Assembly (NCBI RefSeq): GCF_033100115.1 | Contig: NZ_CP136910.1 | Location: 1,612,001-1,676,000, forward strand | Direction of reading: 5' to 3' | Source of the DNA: Anaerocolumna sp. AGMB13020 | GTDB lineage: Bacteria > Bacillota > Clostridia > Lachnospirales > Lachnospiraceae | Length of the DNA: 64,000 nucleotides | In this document: piece after piece, positions 35,137 to 44,190 of the stretch | Position numbering within the stretch: the stretch's first letter is position 1 | How the letters are laid out: each line of letters starts with the position of its first letter | Program-made: the position numbers and the translations under genes | Notes under the pieces: model-generated | What the model saw: only the letters and a program-made list of their open reading frames with translations | Databases searched by the model: none | What the model was told of the DNA's origin: nothing

Positions 35137-36422
35137 TCGAAACATTACTGTATTTTGTCCTTCCCCTGCTTGGAAGTGTTTTCATACTTACCACTATTTT
35201 TAATGGCATGAAAAGCATCGGTACTAATATAACCGTCTCTGCATCTAAGAAAAACCTTATCCTGACTGTATATATGTTGATAACTCTCCTGCTTTCCTTT
35301 ACAGGCAACGGACTGGTCAACCTTATTACATTGCTGTTTATTCCCTTATTAGGCCACTATCTATACAACAGTCTGCGCTTATATGTCATTTATTATACAG
35401 GTTTTGTTGTTGCCTTATATCTGACAGATATTCTTTCCATCTTACTCCTGCAGCTGTTGTTTCAGGCGGGGATTATTTACTTAATCAATAAAACAGCCTA
35501 TTATATGGTCCTTATCATTACCATACGGTTCGTGGAGTTTATGGTGTTAAAGATACTGGTAAATGTAATACGCAGAAGACAGAAGGAGCAGATTACCAGA
35601 AGGCAGATGTTCAACTCCTTTCTGCTTCCCATGTTTAGTATCATTAATTTGTTCAGTATGATGTATTTCATGCAGGTCTATCCATCAGAAAGCTCCATCC
35701 TTCTCTTTGAGATCAATATCGCTCTTCTTATTGGACTTAATATATACTTTACCAGTGTATTTGATATCATTACCCGGAATACCCATTTGGAAAATGAATT
35801 AAATCTCTACGTACAGCAGCAGGTAATCCAGTCCCGTTATTACGAGAATCTGGAACAGAAATATGATAATACAAGAAAGCTGGTCCATGATATCAGAAAT
35901 CATATTCTGGCAATGGAGCATCTGTATATGGAACAGCAGAATCTCATAGGCTGCCAATACACCAAAGACGTTCATGAGATACTTAATCAGCTGGGACAGA
36001 AATATTACACCAGCTGTAAAATCCTAAATATTATACTCAATGACAAGGTGCAGATAATGCAGGCCCACGGCATCGAGGCTGATATTAAGATCTCGGAGGT
36101 GGATTTAAGCTTTATCCGGGAGGTGGATATCACCACGTTATTTGCCAATATTCTGGACAATGCCATTGAAGCTGCCGCAGACAGCCAGGATAAACGAATT
36201 ATTCTTCGTGTTGTTATGGTACATGATTTTATATCCATTAATTTAAAGAATTCCATGTTAACGGAACCTGTAAAAGCAGGTACGGGTTTCCAGTCCACGA
36301 AAATCTCACATGAAGGATTGGGACTTAAAAATGTGGAACGAGTAATAACAAATTATAAAGGAGATGTTCAGTATGAGTGGAGGGAACAATATTTTATTAC
36401 AAGAATTATGCTTGGGCTTTGA
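35133..36422 (+). CDS. GHKL sensor histidine kinase (AgrC-like)
   Basis: A 429-residue kinase with about six membrane segments in residues 1-215, then the coiled dimerisation region with RKLVHDIRNHILAMEHLY. The histidine lies in the HDIRNH motif. The N box is NILDNAIEAA, and the G region is GLGLKNVERVI. This is the AgrC/ComD layout for sensing extracellular peptides with the membrane domain. It is the partner of the LytTR regulator just upstream. The 3' end overlaps the YhfC gene by 50 bp. Confidence 0.92.
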   Translation: MIETLLYFVLPLLGSVFILTTIFNGMKSIGTNITVSASKKNLILTVYMLITLLLSFTGNGLVNLITLLFIPLLGHYLYNSLRLYVIYYTGFVVALYLTDILSILLLQLLFQAGIIYLINKTAYYMVLIITIRFVEFMVLKILVNVIRRRQKEQITRRQMFNSFLLPMFSIINLFSMMYFMQVYPSESSILLFEINIALLIGLNIYFTSVFDIITRNTHLENELNLYVQQQVIQSRYYENLEQKYDNTRKLVHDIRNHILAMEHLYMEQQNLIGCQYTKDVHEILNQLGQKYYTSCKILNIILNDKVQIMQAHGIEADIKISEVDLSFIREVDITTLFANILDNAIEAAADSQDKRIILRVVMVHDFISINLKNSMLTEPVKAGTGFQSTKISHEGLGLKNVERVITNYKGDVQYEWREQYFITRIMLGL

Positions 36423-37134
36423 TGTTTTCCTGTGTTTTGGTATCCCAATTATCGGATTCCTGCTGCTGCGAAAGAAAGCTGACCGTATGTTGAAACCTTT
36501 TCTCCTTGGTATGGCAGCTTTTGTGATCAGTCAGATGTTAATTCGAATCCCTTTGCTTCAATATGTGTTGCCGAATTTTCAATGGTTCCTTATGCTTCAG
36601 ACACAGCCTTACGCATATGGTATTTTTCTTGGAGTGACTGCAGGCATATTTGAAGAAACGGCAAGACTTCTTTTCCTTCAGAAATTCCTGAAAGGAAACA
36701 CCCGGCTTTGGGACGGCTTATCCTTTGGACTTGGACATGGAGGGATTGAAGCAATCTTATTGGTAGGTATCAATAATTTAACCGCTCTGATACTCTATCC
36801 TTTAGGATACCTAAACCTGTCTGATATGAGTTATTTTTCCATATTGCTGGGCGGGATTGAAAGAATTTTTGCAATAGCCTTTCATACCGGTGCCACCCTG
36901 GTAGTGCTGCACGGCATAAGGGTTCAAAAATCCGGGAGATATACTTTGCTGGCAATTCTGCTCCACGGTCTCTTAGACAGTATGCTGGTAATTCTGCCGG
37001 CAGCTTTTTCCATAAGTACTGCAGGACTTGAGATCTATATTATGGTCGTATCTTTTCTCGTTTTGTTCTTCGGGCTTCGCCTTTTTAAAACAGGAAATAG
37101 AGTACAAAAAGCTATATCTGAAAACTGCTTATAA
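36373..37134 (+). CDS. YhfC-family intramembrane glutamic-type protease
   Basis: A 253-residue protein with seven or eight membrane segments. Protease motifs fit the PrsW/CPBP-like superfamily: FEETARLLFLQKF (Glu-Glu-x-x-Arg), GLGHGGIEAILLVG, AFHTGATLVVLHG and LLHGLLDSML. Glu and His residues lie inside predicted helices. AAAGGAG lies nine bases before the ATG at 36373, inside the end of the kinase gene; an ATG at 36364 overlaps that site. The tight link to the kinase suggests it cleaves a membrane signal or anti-sigma-like peptide; that is inference. Confidence 0.8.
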   Translation: MSGGNNILLQELCLGFDVFLCFGIPIIGFLLLRKKADRMLKPFLLGMAAFVISQMLIRIPLLQYVLPNFQWFLMLQTQPYAYGIFLGVTAGIFEETARLLFLQKFLKGNTRLWDGLSFGLGHGGIEAILLVGINNLTALILYPLGYLNLSDMSYFSILLGGIERIFAIAFHTGATLVVLHGIRVQKSGRYTLLAILLHGLLDSMLVILPAAFSISTAGLEIYIMVVSFLVLFFGLRLFKTGNRVQKAISENCL

Positions 37135-37231
37135 CCATGGATGCATTAAAAGGTTCGAAATATACGTTTGAAAAACACATCGTTAAAAGTTAGATTATAA
37201 AAAGCGTTTACACGCAGAAATGAGGAATATT

Positions 37232-37645
37232 ATGAAAAAATTAATCTCTGTATTATTGATATCCTTCTTTGTTACTGTTTTACTCGGAGGCTGTTCTTCC
37301 AGTAAGTTATCAGATGCTTTTGATAAGGAAACCGTAGAAAAATCAGCAAAGCAGGTAATTGAATATATGAACAATGCCGAATACGACAAGGTAAACCAAC
37401 TGTTGCAGGAGGACCTGCAAGAGCAGCTGTCAGCTGATGTCTTAAAAGATGCTGTTGATAAGACCTATAGCAATGCCGGTGCTTTTAAAGAATATAAAAA
37501 CATAGCAATTTTAGGTCAGAAGCTTAAAGCCACAAAAGAGGACTGTGCAGTGGCAGTTGTAGTTGCCAAATATGAAAATCAAAATGTGACTTTTACCCTC
37601 AGCTTTAACACAGATATGGAATTAATCGGTTTATTTATGAAATAA
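37232..37645 (+). CDS. DUF3887 lipoprotein
   Basis: A 137-residue predicted lipoprotein. The signal MKKLISVLLISFFVTVLLGGC ends at a lipobox (LGGC). DUF3887 occupies the rest (NNAEYDKVNQLLQEDLQ, FKEYKNIAILGQKL and a beta-rich end). The family is small, extracytoplasmic and of unknown function, with a cystatin/NTF2-like fold. The start at 37232 has GAGG before it; an ATG 12 bases upstream is in frame but lies over that site. It follows YhfC by 97 bp. Confidence 0.82.
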   Translation: MKKLISVLLISFFVTVLLGGCSSSKLSDAFDKETVEKSAKQVIEYMNNAEYDKVNQLLQEDLQEQLSADVLKDAVDKTYSNAGAFKEYKNIAILGQKLKATKEDCAVAVVVAKYENQNVTFTLSFNTDMELIGLFMK

Positions 37646-37680
37646 TATTTATAGTTAATTTACACTTAATGTTATTCACT

Positions 37681-37716
37681 ATCCCTGCAGAAGAAATAAT
37701 CTGCAGGGATTTTTGC
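37681..37716 (+). terminator. Terminator of the LytTR/YhfC locus
   Basis: ATCCCTGCAGA pairs perfectly with TCTGCAGGGAT around an eight-base loop, then TTTT. It closes the four-gene unit. Confidence 0.88.
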
Positions 37717-37838
37717 GTAAAGATACTATAACAGATACAGACCGTTAATTCCTATAATTGAAAATACTCTAATGTTTAAAACTTCACAGAAAAGGAAAAC
37801 CTATCCTAATAATGGTTTATCACAGAAAGGACAGAAAT

Positions 37839-39332
37839 ATGCCAAGTAATCGCTTTACTTCAATTTGGGAAAAGGATGTTTCTTTTGAGGCCAGAGAACA
37901 ATGGCAGGGAGAAGGAAGTGTGAATACAGTTATAATAGGTGGAGGCTTAACAGGCTTACTCACCGGTTATCTCTTAAAGCAAAAAGGTGTTGACTGCATT
38001 ATTCTTGAGGCCAATGAAACTGCCTCGGGACAGACAAGAAATACAACCGCCAAGATTACCTCTCTTCATGGGCTTATGTATGATCAGCTGATAAAAGATT
38101 TTGGTGAAGAGAAAGCAACTCTTTATGCCAAAGCAAATGAAGAAGCCATATCGAAATACGAAAATCTAATAAAAGAGAATTCCATCTCCTGTAATTTTAG
38201 CAGGCTTCCTGCTTATGTGTATTCCACCGGCGATATCTCTTCCCTGGAGAAGGAGATAAAAGCTGCGGCTGCCTGTGGCATCCAGGCAGAATATACAGAT
38301 AAAACCACTCTTCCCTTTCCGGTAAAAGGAGCAATGAAGTTCCCGGAACAAGCACAGTTTCATCCTCTTAAATTCCTCCAGGCTATAGAAAAACCGCTTA
38401 CGATATATGTAAACTCCAGAGTCATAGGCATTGATAAAGATACCGTTACAACTCTTAATGGTAAAATAAAAGCAAAACATATAATAATGACTTCACATTA
38501 TCCTTTCCTGATTACGCCGGGATATTATTTTGCCAGAATGCATCAGGAACGATCTTATTGTCTTGGTCTTAAGACCCCTTACCCACTGGATGGAACCTAC
38601 AAGGAGGATAAGAAAAACGGGTATTCCTTCCGCCGTTATGAAGATTTCTTAATACTTGGTGGCAGCGGTCACAGAACCGGGGAAAATAAAACCGGCGGTC
38701 AGTATGAAGCCTTAAGGAGTTTTGCAAGGGAGCATTTTCCCGAGGCTGAGGAGAAATACTGTTGGTCTGCACAGGATTGCCAGACTCTTGATGGAATTCC
38801 TTATATCGGTAAGTTTTCAGAACAGACACCCAACTGGTATGTGGCGACTGGTTTTCATAAATGGGGCATGACCACAGCAATGGTGGCTGCCGAATTACTC
38901 AGTGATAGGATAACAGGAATAGAAAGTCCCTATGAGGAAGTCTTTACCCCTCAGCGGTTTAAACTGACGGCTTCCATAACCAGCCTTCTTAATGAAACCG
39001 GACACAGTGCTGTGGGACTGGTCTTAAAGAAGTTAAAACCTGTCCCTTCCAGTTTATCTGCGATTGAAGAAGGTACCGGACGTGTCATAGAGCTGGAGGG
39101 TGAGAAGGTAGGCATATATAAAGATAAGAATAACCAGCTGTTTGCCGTGGATCCCATGTGTCCCCATCTGGGATGCCAGCTGGAATGGAATGAAGAAGAG
39201 CAGACCTGGGACTGCCCCTGTCACGGCTCCCGTTTTAATTACGATGGGCAGTTATTGGATGACCCCTCTAACGACTCCATTACAAGGAGGGAATTTCATG
39301 AAGAATCTCCTGAAGCAGAAACCATACTTTGA
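37839..39332 (+). CDS. FAD-dependent oxidoreductase with C-terminal Rieske domain
   Basis: A 497-residue fusion. The first ~390 residues are a DadA-type FAD oxidase: the dinucleotide motif is VIIGGGLTGLLTGYLL with a trailing acidic residue in ILEA. The C-terminal Rieske [2Fe-2S] domain has CPHLGC near 440 and CPCHG near 459. This layout (YhfW family) is seen in Firmicutes; the Rieske part presumably passes electrons to or from FAD. The substrate is unknown. The start at 37839 has AAAGGAC upstream. The 3' end overlaps the next gene by 35 bp. Confidence 0.88.
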   Translation: MPSNRFTSIWEKDVSFEAREQWQGEGSVNTVIIGGGLTGLLTGYLLKQKGVDCIILEANETASGQTRNTTAKITSLHGLMYDQLIKDFGEEKATLYAKANEEAISKYENLIKENSISCNFSRLPAYVYSTGDISSLEKEIKAAAACGIQAEYTDKTTLPFPVKGAMKFPEQAQFHPLKFLQAIEKPLTIYVNSRVIGIDKDTVTTLNGKIKAKHIIMTSHYPFLITPGYYFARMHQERSYCLGLKTPYPLDGTYKEDKKNGYSFRRYEDFLILGGSGHRTGENKTGGQYEALRSFAREHFPEAEEKYCWSAQDCQTLDGIPYIGKFSEQTPNWYVATGFHKWGMTTAMVAAELLSDRITGIESPYEEVFTPQRFKLTASITSLLNETGHSAVGLVLKKLKPVPSSLSAIEEGTGRVIELEGEKVGIYKDKNNQLFAVDPMCPHLGCQLEWNEEEQTWDCPCHGSRFNYDGQLLDDPSNDSITRREFHEESPEAETIL

Positions 39333-40215
39333 AGGCTGGTATTTTAAACATCAGATAGGTGACGAAATACTGGCATTTATACCCGGTGTCAACAGAGAGT
39401 ACGGCAGTGAGGCACGTGCCTTTCTGCAGGTAATTGCAGGAAAGAAAGCTTACTGTATCAATTATTCTCAAGAGGATTGCTATATGGACAGAAAAGCCTG
39501 CTATATCCGTTTAGGGAAAAATGTCTTTACAAAAGAAGGTATAATGCTGGATATCGATAGCGAGGAGCTGAAACTAAAAGGCAATCTTTTATACCGCCAT
39601 CCAAAACCCATTGCTTACAGTATTATGGGCTGCTTCCGATATTTTCCTTTCATGGAATGTAAACACGAGATTATCAGTATGAATCATCATTTATCCGGCA
39701 GCCTGCAATTAAACAACGAGACCTATAACCTTAAGAAAGGAATAGGATATATAGAAAAAGATTGGGGGCATTCCTTTCCCAGCTCCTATCTATGGCTGCA
39801 GTGCAATAATTTCAATTCAGACAACTGCTCTGTATTTCTTTCGATTGCACATATCCCGTTATGGGGAACGGAGTTTACCGGCTGTATCTGTGCCATACAC
39901 TACAGAGGCCGTGAATACCGTCTTGCCACCTATCTGGGTGTCCGTATTTTAAAAGCTGCTCCTGACCTAATAATCCTAAGACAAGGTGAATATTTCCTTA
40001 CGATTAAAATAAAGAATACACCGGATATGAATTCCTACGATCTAAATGCACCAAAGAAAGGCAAGATGAACCGTATCATCAAAGAAGCTCATTTGTGTGA
40101 AGGTACTTTTCTATTCAAGCGAAAAGAACAAACAGTCTTTCATCTTAAAAGCAGAAATATCAGTTTGGAAGCAGTATCCGATTATGAACGGACTCCTGTA
40201 CAGGTGTCTCAATAA
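39298..40215 (+). CDS. Tocopherol-cyclase-like lipocalin-fold protein
   Basis: A 305-residue protein beginning MKNLLKQKPYFEGWYFKHQ, the diagnostic start of the tocopherol cyclase family. Also matching are GIGYIEKDWGHSFPSSYLW and the closing beta strands. Plant versions cyclise vitamin E; the clostridial versions are of unknown function and probably bind a hydrophobic or prenyl-type compound. AAGGAGG seven bases before ATG 39298 settles the start, inside the end of the FAD/Rieske gene, implying coupled translation. A terminator follows at 40351. Confidence 0.82.
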   Translation: MKNLLKQKPYFEGWYFKHQIGDEILAFIPGVNREYGSEARAFLQVIAGKKAYCINYSQEDCYMDRKACYIRLGKNVFTKEGIMLDIDSEELKLKGNLLYRHPKPIAYSIMGCFRYFPFMECKHEIISMNHHLSGSLQLNNETYNLKKGIGYIEKDWGHSFPSSYLWLQCNNFNSDNCSVFLSIAHIPLWGTEFTGCICAIHYRGREYRLATYLGVRILKAAPDLIILRQGEYFLTIKIKNTPDMNSYDLNAPKKGKMNRIIKEAHLCEGTFLFKRKEQTVFHLKSRNISLEAVSDYERTPVQVSQ

Positions 40216-40350
40216 TTTTATGAAAGCTTATTTGCCTGCAATACCTTCCTGCTCCCAAATAACATACCTTCAGACTGGTATGGAAAATTCCAAAATAATC
40301 TTCTGCGGCATTTCTTGCAGAATATATGTAATAAGACCGAATTATACCTT

Positions 40351-40388
40351 ATATCGGAAATGGTTTGTACTGTTTCCGATATTTTTTA
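40351..40388 (+). terminator. Terminator after the tocopherol-cyclase-like gene
   Basis: ATATCGGAAA pairs with TTTCCGATAT around a 12-base loop, then TTTTT. Confidence 0.85.
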
Positions 40389-40504
40389 TTTTCCCTTTTA
40401 TAAGAGCTTATTCTATTTTTATTTATTTTTTTATACCTATATTATTTCTATTGACTATATGAACATTTATAACCAACTTTCGTTATGAATTTTTTGATTA
40501 ATTT

Positions 40505-40679
40505 CAAAAACTCTCTGACAAATTCACTAACGAACTTTTCCGATAGATTTCCTTACGAACTTTTCCGATAGATTTCCTTACGACCATTTCCGATGGATTT
40601 CCTTACGACCTTTTCTGATGGATTTCCTATCTAACCTTCACAATAAATTTTCTAATAAACTTCTCTGATAAATTTCCAA
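40505..40679. repeat. 25-bp tandem repeat, about seven copies
   Basis: Two identical units starting ACGAACTTTTCCGATAG (40530 and 40555) are followed by copies at 40580, 40605, 40630 and 40655, and preceded by a weaker one at 40505. Divergence rises away from the centre. The unit is not a multiple of three and no good frame spans it. It lies just before the ytrA-type promoter. No other gene is visible in 40216-40820. Confidence 0.88.
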
Positions 40680-40741
40680 ATAGCCTTTCATGAACATTAT
40701 TTTATGAATATTTGCTTCCTAAAAATTTTTATATCTATATA

Positions 40742-40790
40742 TTGACAAAGCATTCGCTCTATTGTATTATTGTATTAATTACTTAATACA
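40742..40790 (+). promoter_or_regulatory. GntR/YtrA operon promoter and operator
   Basis: TTGACA (40742-40747), 17 bp, TATTAT (40765-40770). Immediately downstream is TGTATTAA-ttac-TTAATACA (40771-40790), a perfect palindrome at the transcription start, expected for an autorepressing YtrA-type regulator. Confidence 0.78.
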
Positions 40791-40820
40791 GTGATACAAA
40801 CATTAGGAGAGGAGTAAAGA

Positions 40821-41189
40821 ATGGAATGGAATATTGATTCTGAGAGACCCGTTTATCTTCAAATAATCGAACAGATACAAAGAGGGATCATATCCGGTCA
40901 AATTGAACCGGGTTCTAAACTCCCTTCTGTCAGGGATTTAGCCGCAGATGCCGGAGTGAATCCTAATACGATGCAAAAGGCCCTGTCAGAACTTGAGCGA
41001 ATGGAGCTGATATCAACTTACCGCACAAATGGTAAATTTATTACCAACGATACTGCTCTGATTCAGGCTATGAAAGAGTCCGAAGCAGATAACCGTATAA
41101 AAGTCTTTTTAAGAGATATGGAGTTTTTGGGTTTCCTTCCGGAGGATATTATCCTCCGGATGCGTAAATATAAGGAGGAGAAAGAATGA
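40821..41189 (+). CDS. GntR-family regulator, YtrA type
   Basis: A 122-residue YtrA-subfamily GntR protein: a winged helix with IISGQIEPGSKLPSVRDLAA and AGVNPNTMQKALSELERM, then a short helical tail instead of a large ligand domain. Such regulators control adjacent ABC transporters and often respond to cell-envelope stress or lipid II-binding antibiotics. Stop and next start overlap by four bases (ATGA). GGAGAGGAG lies upstream of the ATG. Confidence 0.9.
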   Translation: MEWNIDSERPVYLQIIEQIQRGIISGQIEPGSKLPSVRDLAADAGVNPNTMQKALSELERMELISTYRTNGKFITNDTALIQAMKESEADNRIKVFLRDMEFLGFLPEDIILRMRKYKEEKE

Positions 41190-41884
41190 ATGCTATCTTA
41201 GAATGTAAGGGAGTTAACAAGAGTTACTCCGGCTTACGAGTACTTAAGGATATTAATCTTACTCTCGAAAGAGGTAGGATAACCGGTCTCTTAGGACCGA
41301 ACGGCAGTGGTAAATCAACATTTATCAAGCTGATTAACGGCCTCTTGGTTCCGGATTCGGGGGATCTGCTGATTAACGGCTTTGCACCGGGAATAGAGAC
41401 CAAAAGATGTGTTTCGTACCTGCCTGAGAGAAATTATCTGGCAGACTGGATGCATATCAAAAATCTGTTGGATCTGTTCCGTGATTTTTATGCTGACTTT
41501 GATATACACAAGGCTTTGGAAATGCTAAAGCGATTAAACATTAACCCGGAACTGAAATTAAAGACTTTATCAAAAGGAACAAAAGAAAAGGTTCAGCTAA
41601 TACTGGTAATGAGCCGTAAGGCAGACCTCTACTGTCTGGATGAACCCATTGGTGGTGTTGACCCTGCTGCCAGAGATTATATACTAAATACGATTATTAC
41701 CAACTACAATGAGAATGCCACTGTACTGATCTCAACCCATTTGATAGCAGAGGTGGAAAAGGTATTGGATGACGTTATTTTTATCCAGAACGGAAGTGTA
41801 TTACTTCATTCACCGGTTGATGAAGTACGGAATGATACTGGAAAATCAATTGATTCCTATTTCAGGGAGGTGTACAAATGTTAG
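41186..41884 (+). CDS. ABC transporter ATP-binding protein (YtrB-like)
   Basis: A 232-residue ATPase. Walker A is GPNGSGKST, signature LSKGTKEKVQ in place of LSGGQ, Walker B LYCLDEPIGGVDP, H-loop ISTHLIAEVE. It forms an export-type ABC transporter with the permease that overlaps its 3' end by 7 bp. The substrate is unknown; YtrA-type control suggests envelope-stress or antimicrobial detoxification. Confidence 0.92.
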   Translation: MNAILECKGVNKSYSGLRVLKDINLTLERGRITGLLGPNGSGKSTFIKLINGLLVPDSGDLLINGFAPGIETKRCVSYLPERNYLADWMHIKNLLDLFRDFYADFDIHKALEMLKRLNINPELKLKTLSKGTKEKVQLILVMSRKADLYCLDEPIGGVDPAARDYILNTIITNYNENATVLISTHLIAEVEKVLDDVIFIQNGSVLLHSPVDEVRNDTGKSIDSYFREVYKC

Positions 41885-42651
41885 GAAAACTTATTAAACA
41901 AGAATGGAAAGCAACTATTCGTATTTTGCTTCCCCTCTATATGATTCTGGGATGTACCACGTTGATGACCAGCTTACTGGCCCATTGGGATAATGATTTT
42001 AGTAACCTAATTACCGGATTGTCAACCTTTACCTATGGTATCTCTCTCATAATGATTGCCGCAGGAACTACGATCCTTTTATATGTACGCTTTTACAAAA
42101 ATCTGCTTACCGATGAGGGCTATCTGATGTTCACCCTCCCAGTAAAAACAAATGATCTGGTATTATCCAAATTAATCATATCCTCTTTCCATACTGTTGC
42201 CAGCATATTAGCCGTTATATTATCCTTATTGGTCCTTGCATATGCCAGTGGCCATTATGAAACAGTAAGAGCAGGTATAGGCCTTTTTAGAGAGGAACTT
42301 GTTCATGAGTCAGGATTAGCCGAACCTCTTTTTATCATAATAGCTGCTGTACTTGTAATTTTCTCTGTAGTCTCCAGTATTGTGCTGGTATATTTCGCAA
42401 TAGCCTTAGGACAGCTATTTACCAGTCATCGGATAATAGGTGCTTTTGTTTCTTACGGCGCTATTTATGTAGTAATGGAGCTTTTACTATTTGCTATGAT
42501 GATGGTATTCGTTCTGATTAACGGTCCTGGGTATATAGATGCACCGGATTTTGCCCTTTTCCTGGGTATGACGCTCTTTATATTTATATTAACTGCAGTC
42601 TGCTATGTAGGTACCATCAATGTTCTGAAAAAGAAACTAAATCTGGAATAA
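41878..42651 (+). CDS. ABC transporter permease
   Basis: A 257-residue membrane protein with six predicted helices (about 20-45, 55-80, 105-130, 155-185, 195-220, 230-250). It starts MLGKLIKQEWKATIRILLPL, the typical cytoplasmic lead of ABC-2-like permeases. It overlaps the ATPase gene by 7 bp and would form a dimer with it. A frameshifted CPBP protease gene follows 45 bp downstream. Confidence 0.88.
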   Translation: MLGKLIKQEWKATIRILLPLYMILGCTTLMTSLLAHWDNDFSNLITGLSTFTYGISLIMIAAGTTILLYVRFYKNLLTDEGYLMFTLPVKTNDLVLSKLIISSFHTVASILAVILSLLVLAYASGHYETVRAGIGLFREELVHESGLAEPLFIIIAAVLVIFSVVSSIVLVYFAIALGQLFTSHRIIGAFVSYGAIYVVMELLLFAMMMVFVLINGPGYIDAPDFALFLGMTLFIFILTAVCYVGTINVLKKKLNLE

Positions 42652-42696
42652 TGCATCAGCACAAAATATTTCAGATGCATACACAGGAGGCTGTTA

Positions 42697-43304
42697 ATGC
42701 AATTGTTTGCAAACATCGCCATTAGTTCAATCGTACAGTTTATATTATTATCAATAATCCCCTTCATTTGGTGGATGATTATAGCCAGAAAAGAAAACAC
42801 CTTTTTTCAATGGATCGGATATAAAAAACTGCATATCTCAGACAAAAAAGATTTTGGTCCATAATAATTATTATAGAAATCGTTTTTTTCAGTGCTTTCT
42901 TTGTGATAATGCCTTTGGTCTATGATAATGCCAGCCTTACAACATCACAATTTTATGGTAAGGGAACATCCGCTCTCATTCCTGTCCTGATTTATGCTTT
43001 CTTTCAGACATCCTTTAATGAAGAATTATTTTTCCGAGGTTTTCTTGGAAAACGTCTGATTAAAAGATTTGGATTTGCATTTGGTAATACAATGCAAGGG
43101 GTTATATTTGGATCTGTTCATGGTATGATGCTCTACTCTTCTGCCGGACTTTTAAAAGCTGTCATTATTACTTTACTTACCGGTGCAATTGGAGTTTGTA
43201 TGGGTTATGTGTGCGAAAAGCAGGCAGAAGGTTCCCTTGTTCCAAGTTGGTTGATGCATGGAACCTTTAATACCTTGTCCTCATTCTCCGTATTGTTCTT
43301 ATAA
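42697..43304 (+). pseudogene. CPBP intramembrane protease gene with a frameshift
   Basis: The first part (42697-42864) encodes FFQWIGYKKLHISDKK-DFGP then stop; the second part continues in the -1 frame after the run of six A at 42844-42849, giving KRFWSI, then a helix and the CPBP protease motif FNEELFFRGFL, HGMML and SWLMHGTFNT. One more A would restore a single ~200-residue protein. AGGAGG precedes the ATG. Causes may be a real mutation, a sequence error in the A run or recoding. The position suggests it belonged to the preceding ABC operon. Confidence 0.8.
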
Positions 43305-43488
43305 TTATATAAGTTGAATTGAGTTTCCTCTCTTTCCAGCCTATTGATGCCTGTATAATCCGGCCTTTCAGCTAAAAGAAGCGGAAACTTAATCCAACTT
43401 TATTTTTTTTATATACAGTTACATCTGTCATCTGTTTTCAGAAATCTCATTTTTAATGACAACTATATTATTTCTAAATCTGCAAGCG

Positions 43489-43974
43489 TCAATGTGTTCC
43501 GTTTTCGTTTTTTTCCTCCGGAAGAAGCAGCTTCTCCAGGACATTCTTATATATCAAAACAATCTGTGCATCAATATAACAGTATTTATTTATGAGATAC
43601 TCATAGGTTTTTTGCAGGAGCACTAAGATTATCAACAGTATTCCAACAATTGTGAACAGTGGATGAAGCCCTAAGGTAACAAGATAAAAAATTGCAGCTA
43701 TTACATAAACAAGAAATATCATATAAGTCTTTATTATTCTCACCGCTATTACCAGAGATTCATTTAAGCGAGACTGCATTTTCCGGATATCTCCTTTGTC
43801 CTTTCTTTCCACTCGTTTATAAATATCCTGATAGATCTCATTGCTGTCAAAAAATTTATCCTTCAAACTTTTCTGACAAACGTAAAAGTATTTGTAATAA
43901 ATATTTTCCCCAAACTCTCTGCTTATCAGTTTACGAAATATGCTGGCCACCAAAAATACTCCCTCTACTTTCAT
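43489..43974 (-). CDS. Hypothetical two-helix membrane protein
   Basis: A 161-residue protein with a charged N-terminal half (EIYQDIYKRVERKDKGDIRKM) and two membrane segments near 85-107 and 107-125. A basic/acidic tail (LLLPEEKNENG) ends it. I do not recognise a family. The annotated ATG has only a weak site; GAGGGAG inside the reading frame favours a TTG start ending at 43953. The next gene on this strand is far away, so it is monocistronic. Confidence 0.55.
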   Translation of the reverse strand: MKVEGVFLVASIFRKLISREFGENIYYKYFYVCQKSLKDKFFDSNEIYQDIYKRVERKDKGDIRKMQSRLNESLVIAVRIIKTYMIFLVYVIAAIFYLVTLGLHPLFTIVGILLIILVLLQKTYEYLINKYCYIDAQIVLIYKNVLEKLLLPEEKNENGTH

Positions 43975-44190
43975 TTTCTTTCAATTATTATCTGTAATCA
44001 AGCGAAATGTAGCCTTGGTAAATTCTGATATTTCCTCCTAAAAAACCCAGTTCTAATATTCACAAAATGTTCATAAATCATCCATACTATAATCATATAT
44101 GTCCGATATAATTTAACCATAGCAAAAAGCTATATCACAAATAATATGTTAAACAATAATGCTAACAAGATAATTTTTTTCATAAAACAA

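Noticed and set aside
40505..40679. CRISPR-like periodicity
   Set aside because: Units are directly joined with no unique spacers and no cas genes are near.
42841..42852. Programmed -1 frameshift site in the CPBP gene
   Set aside because: The A-run is in the wrong phase for a perfect X-XXY-YYZ heptamer and no downstream structure was seen; kept only as one option.
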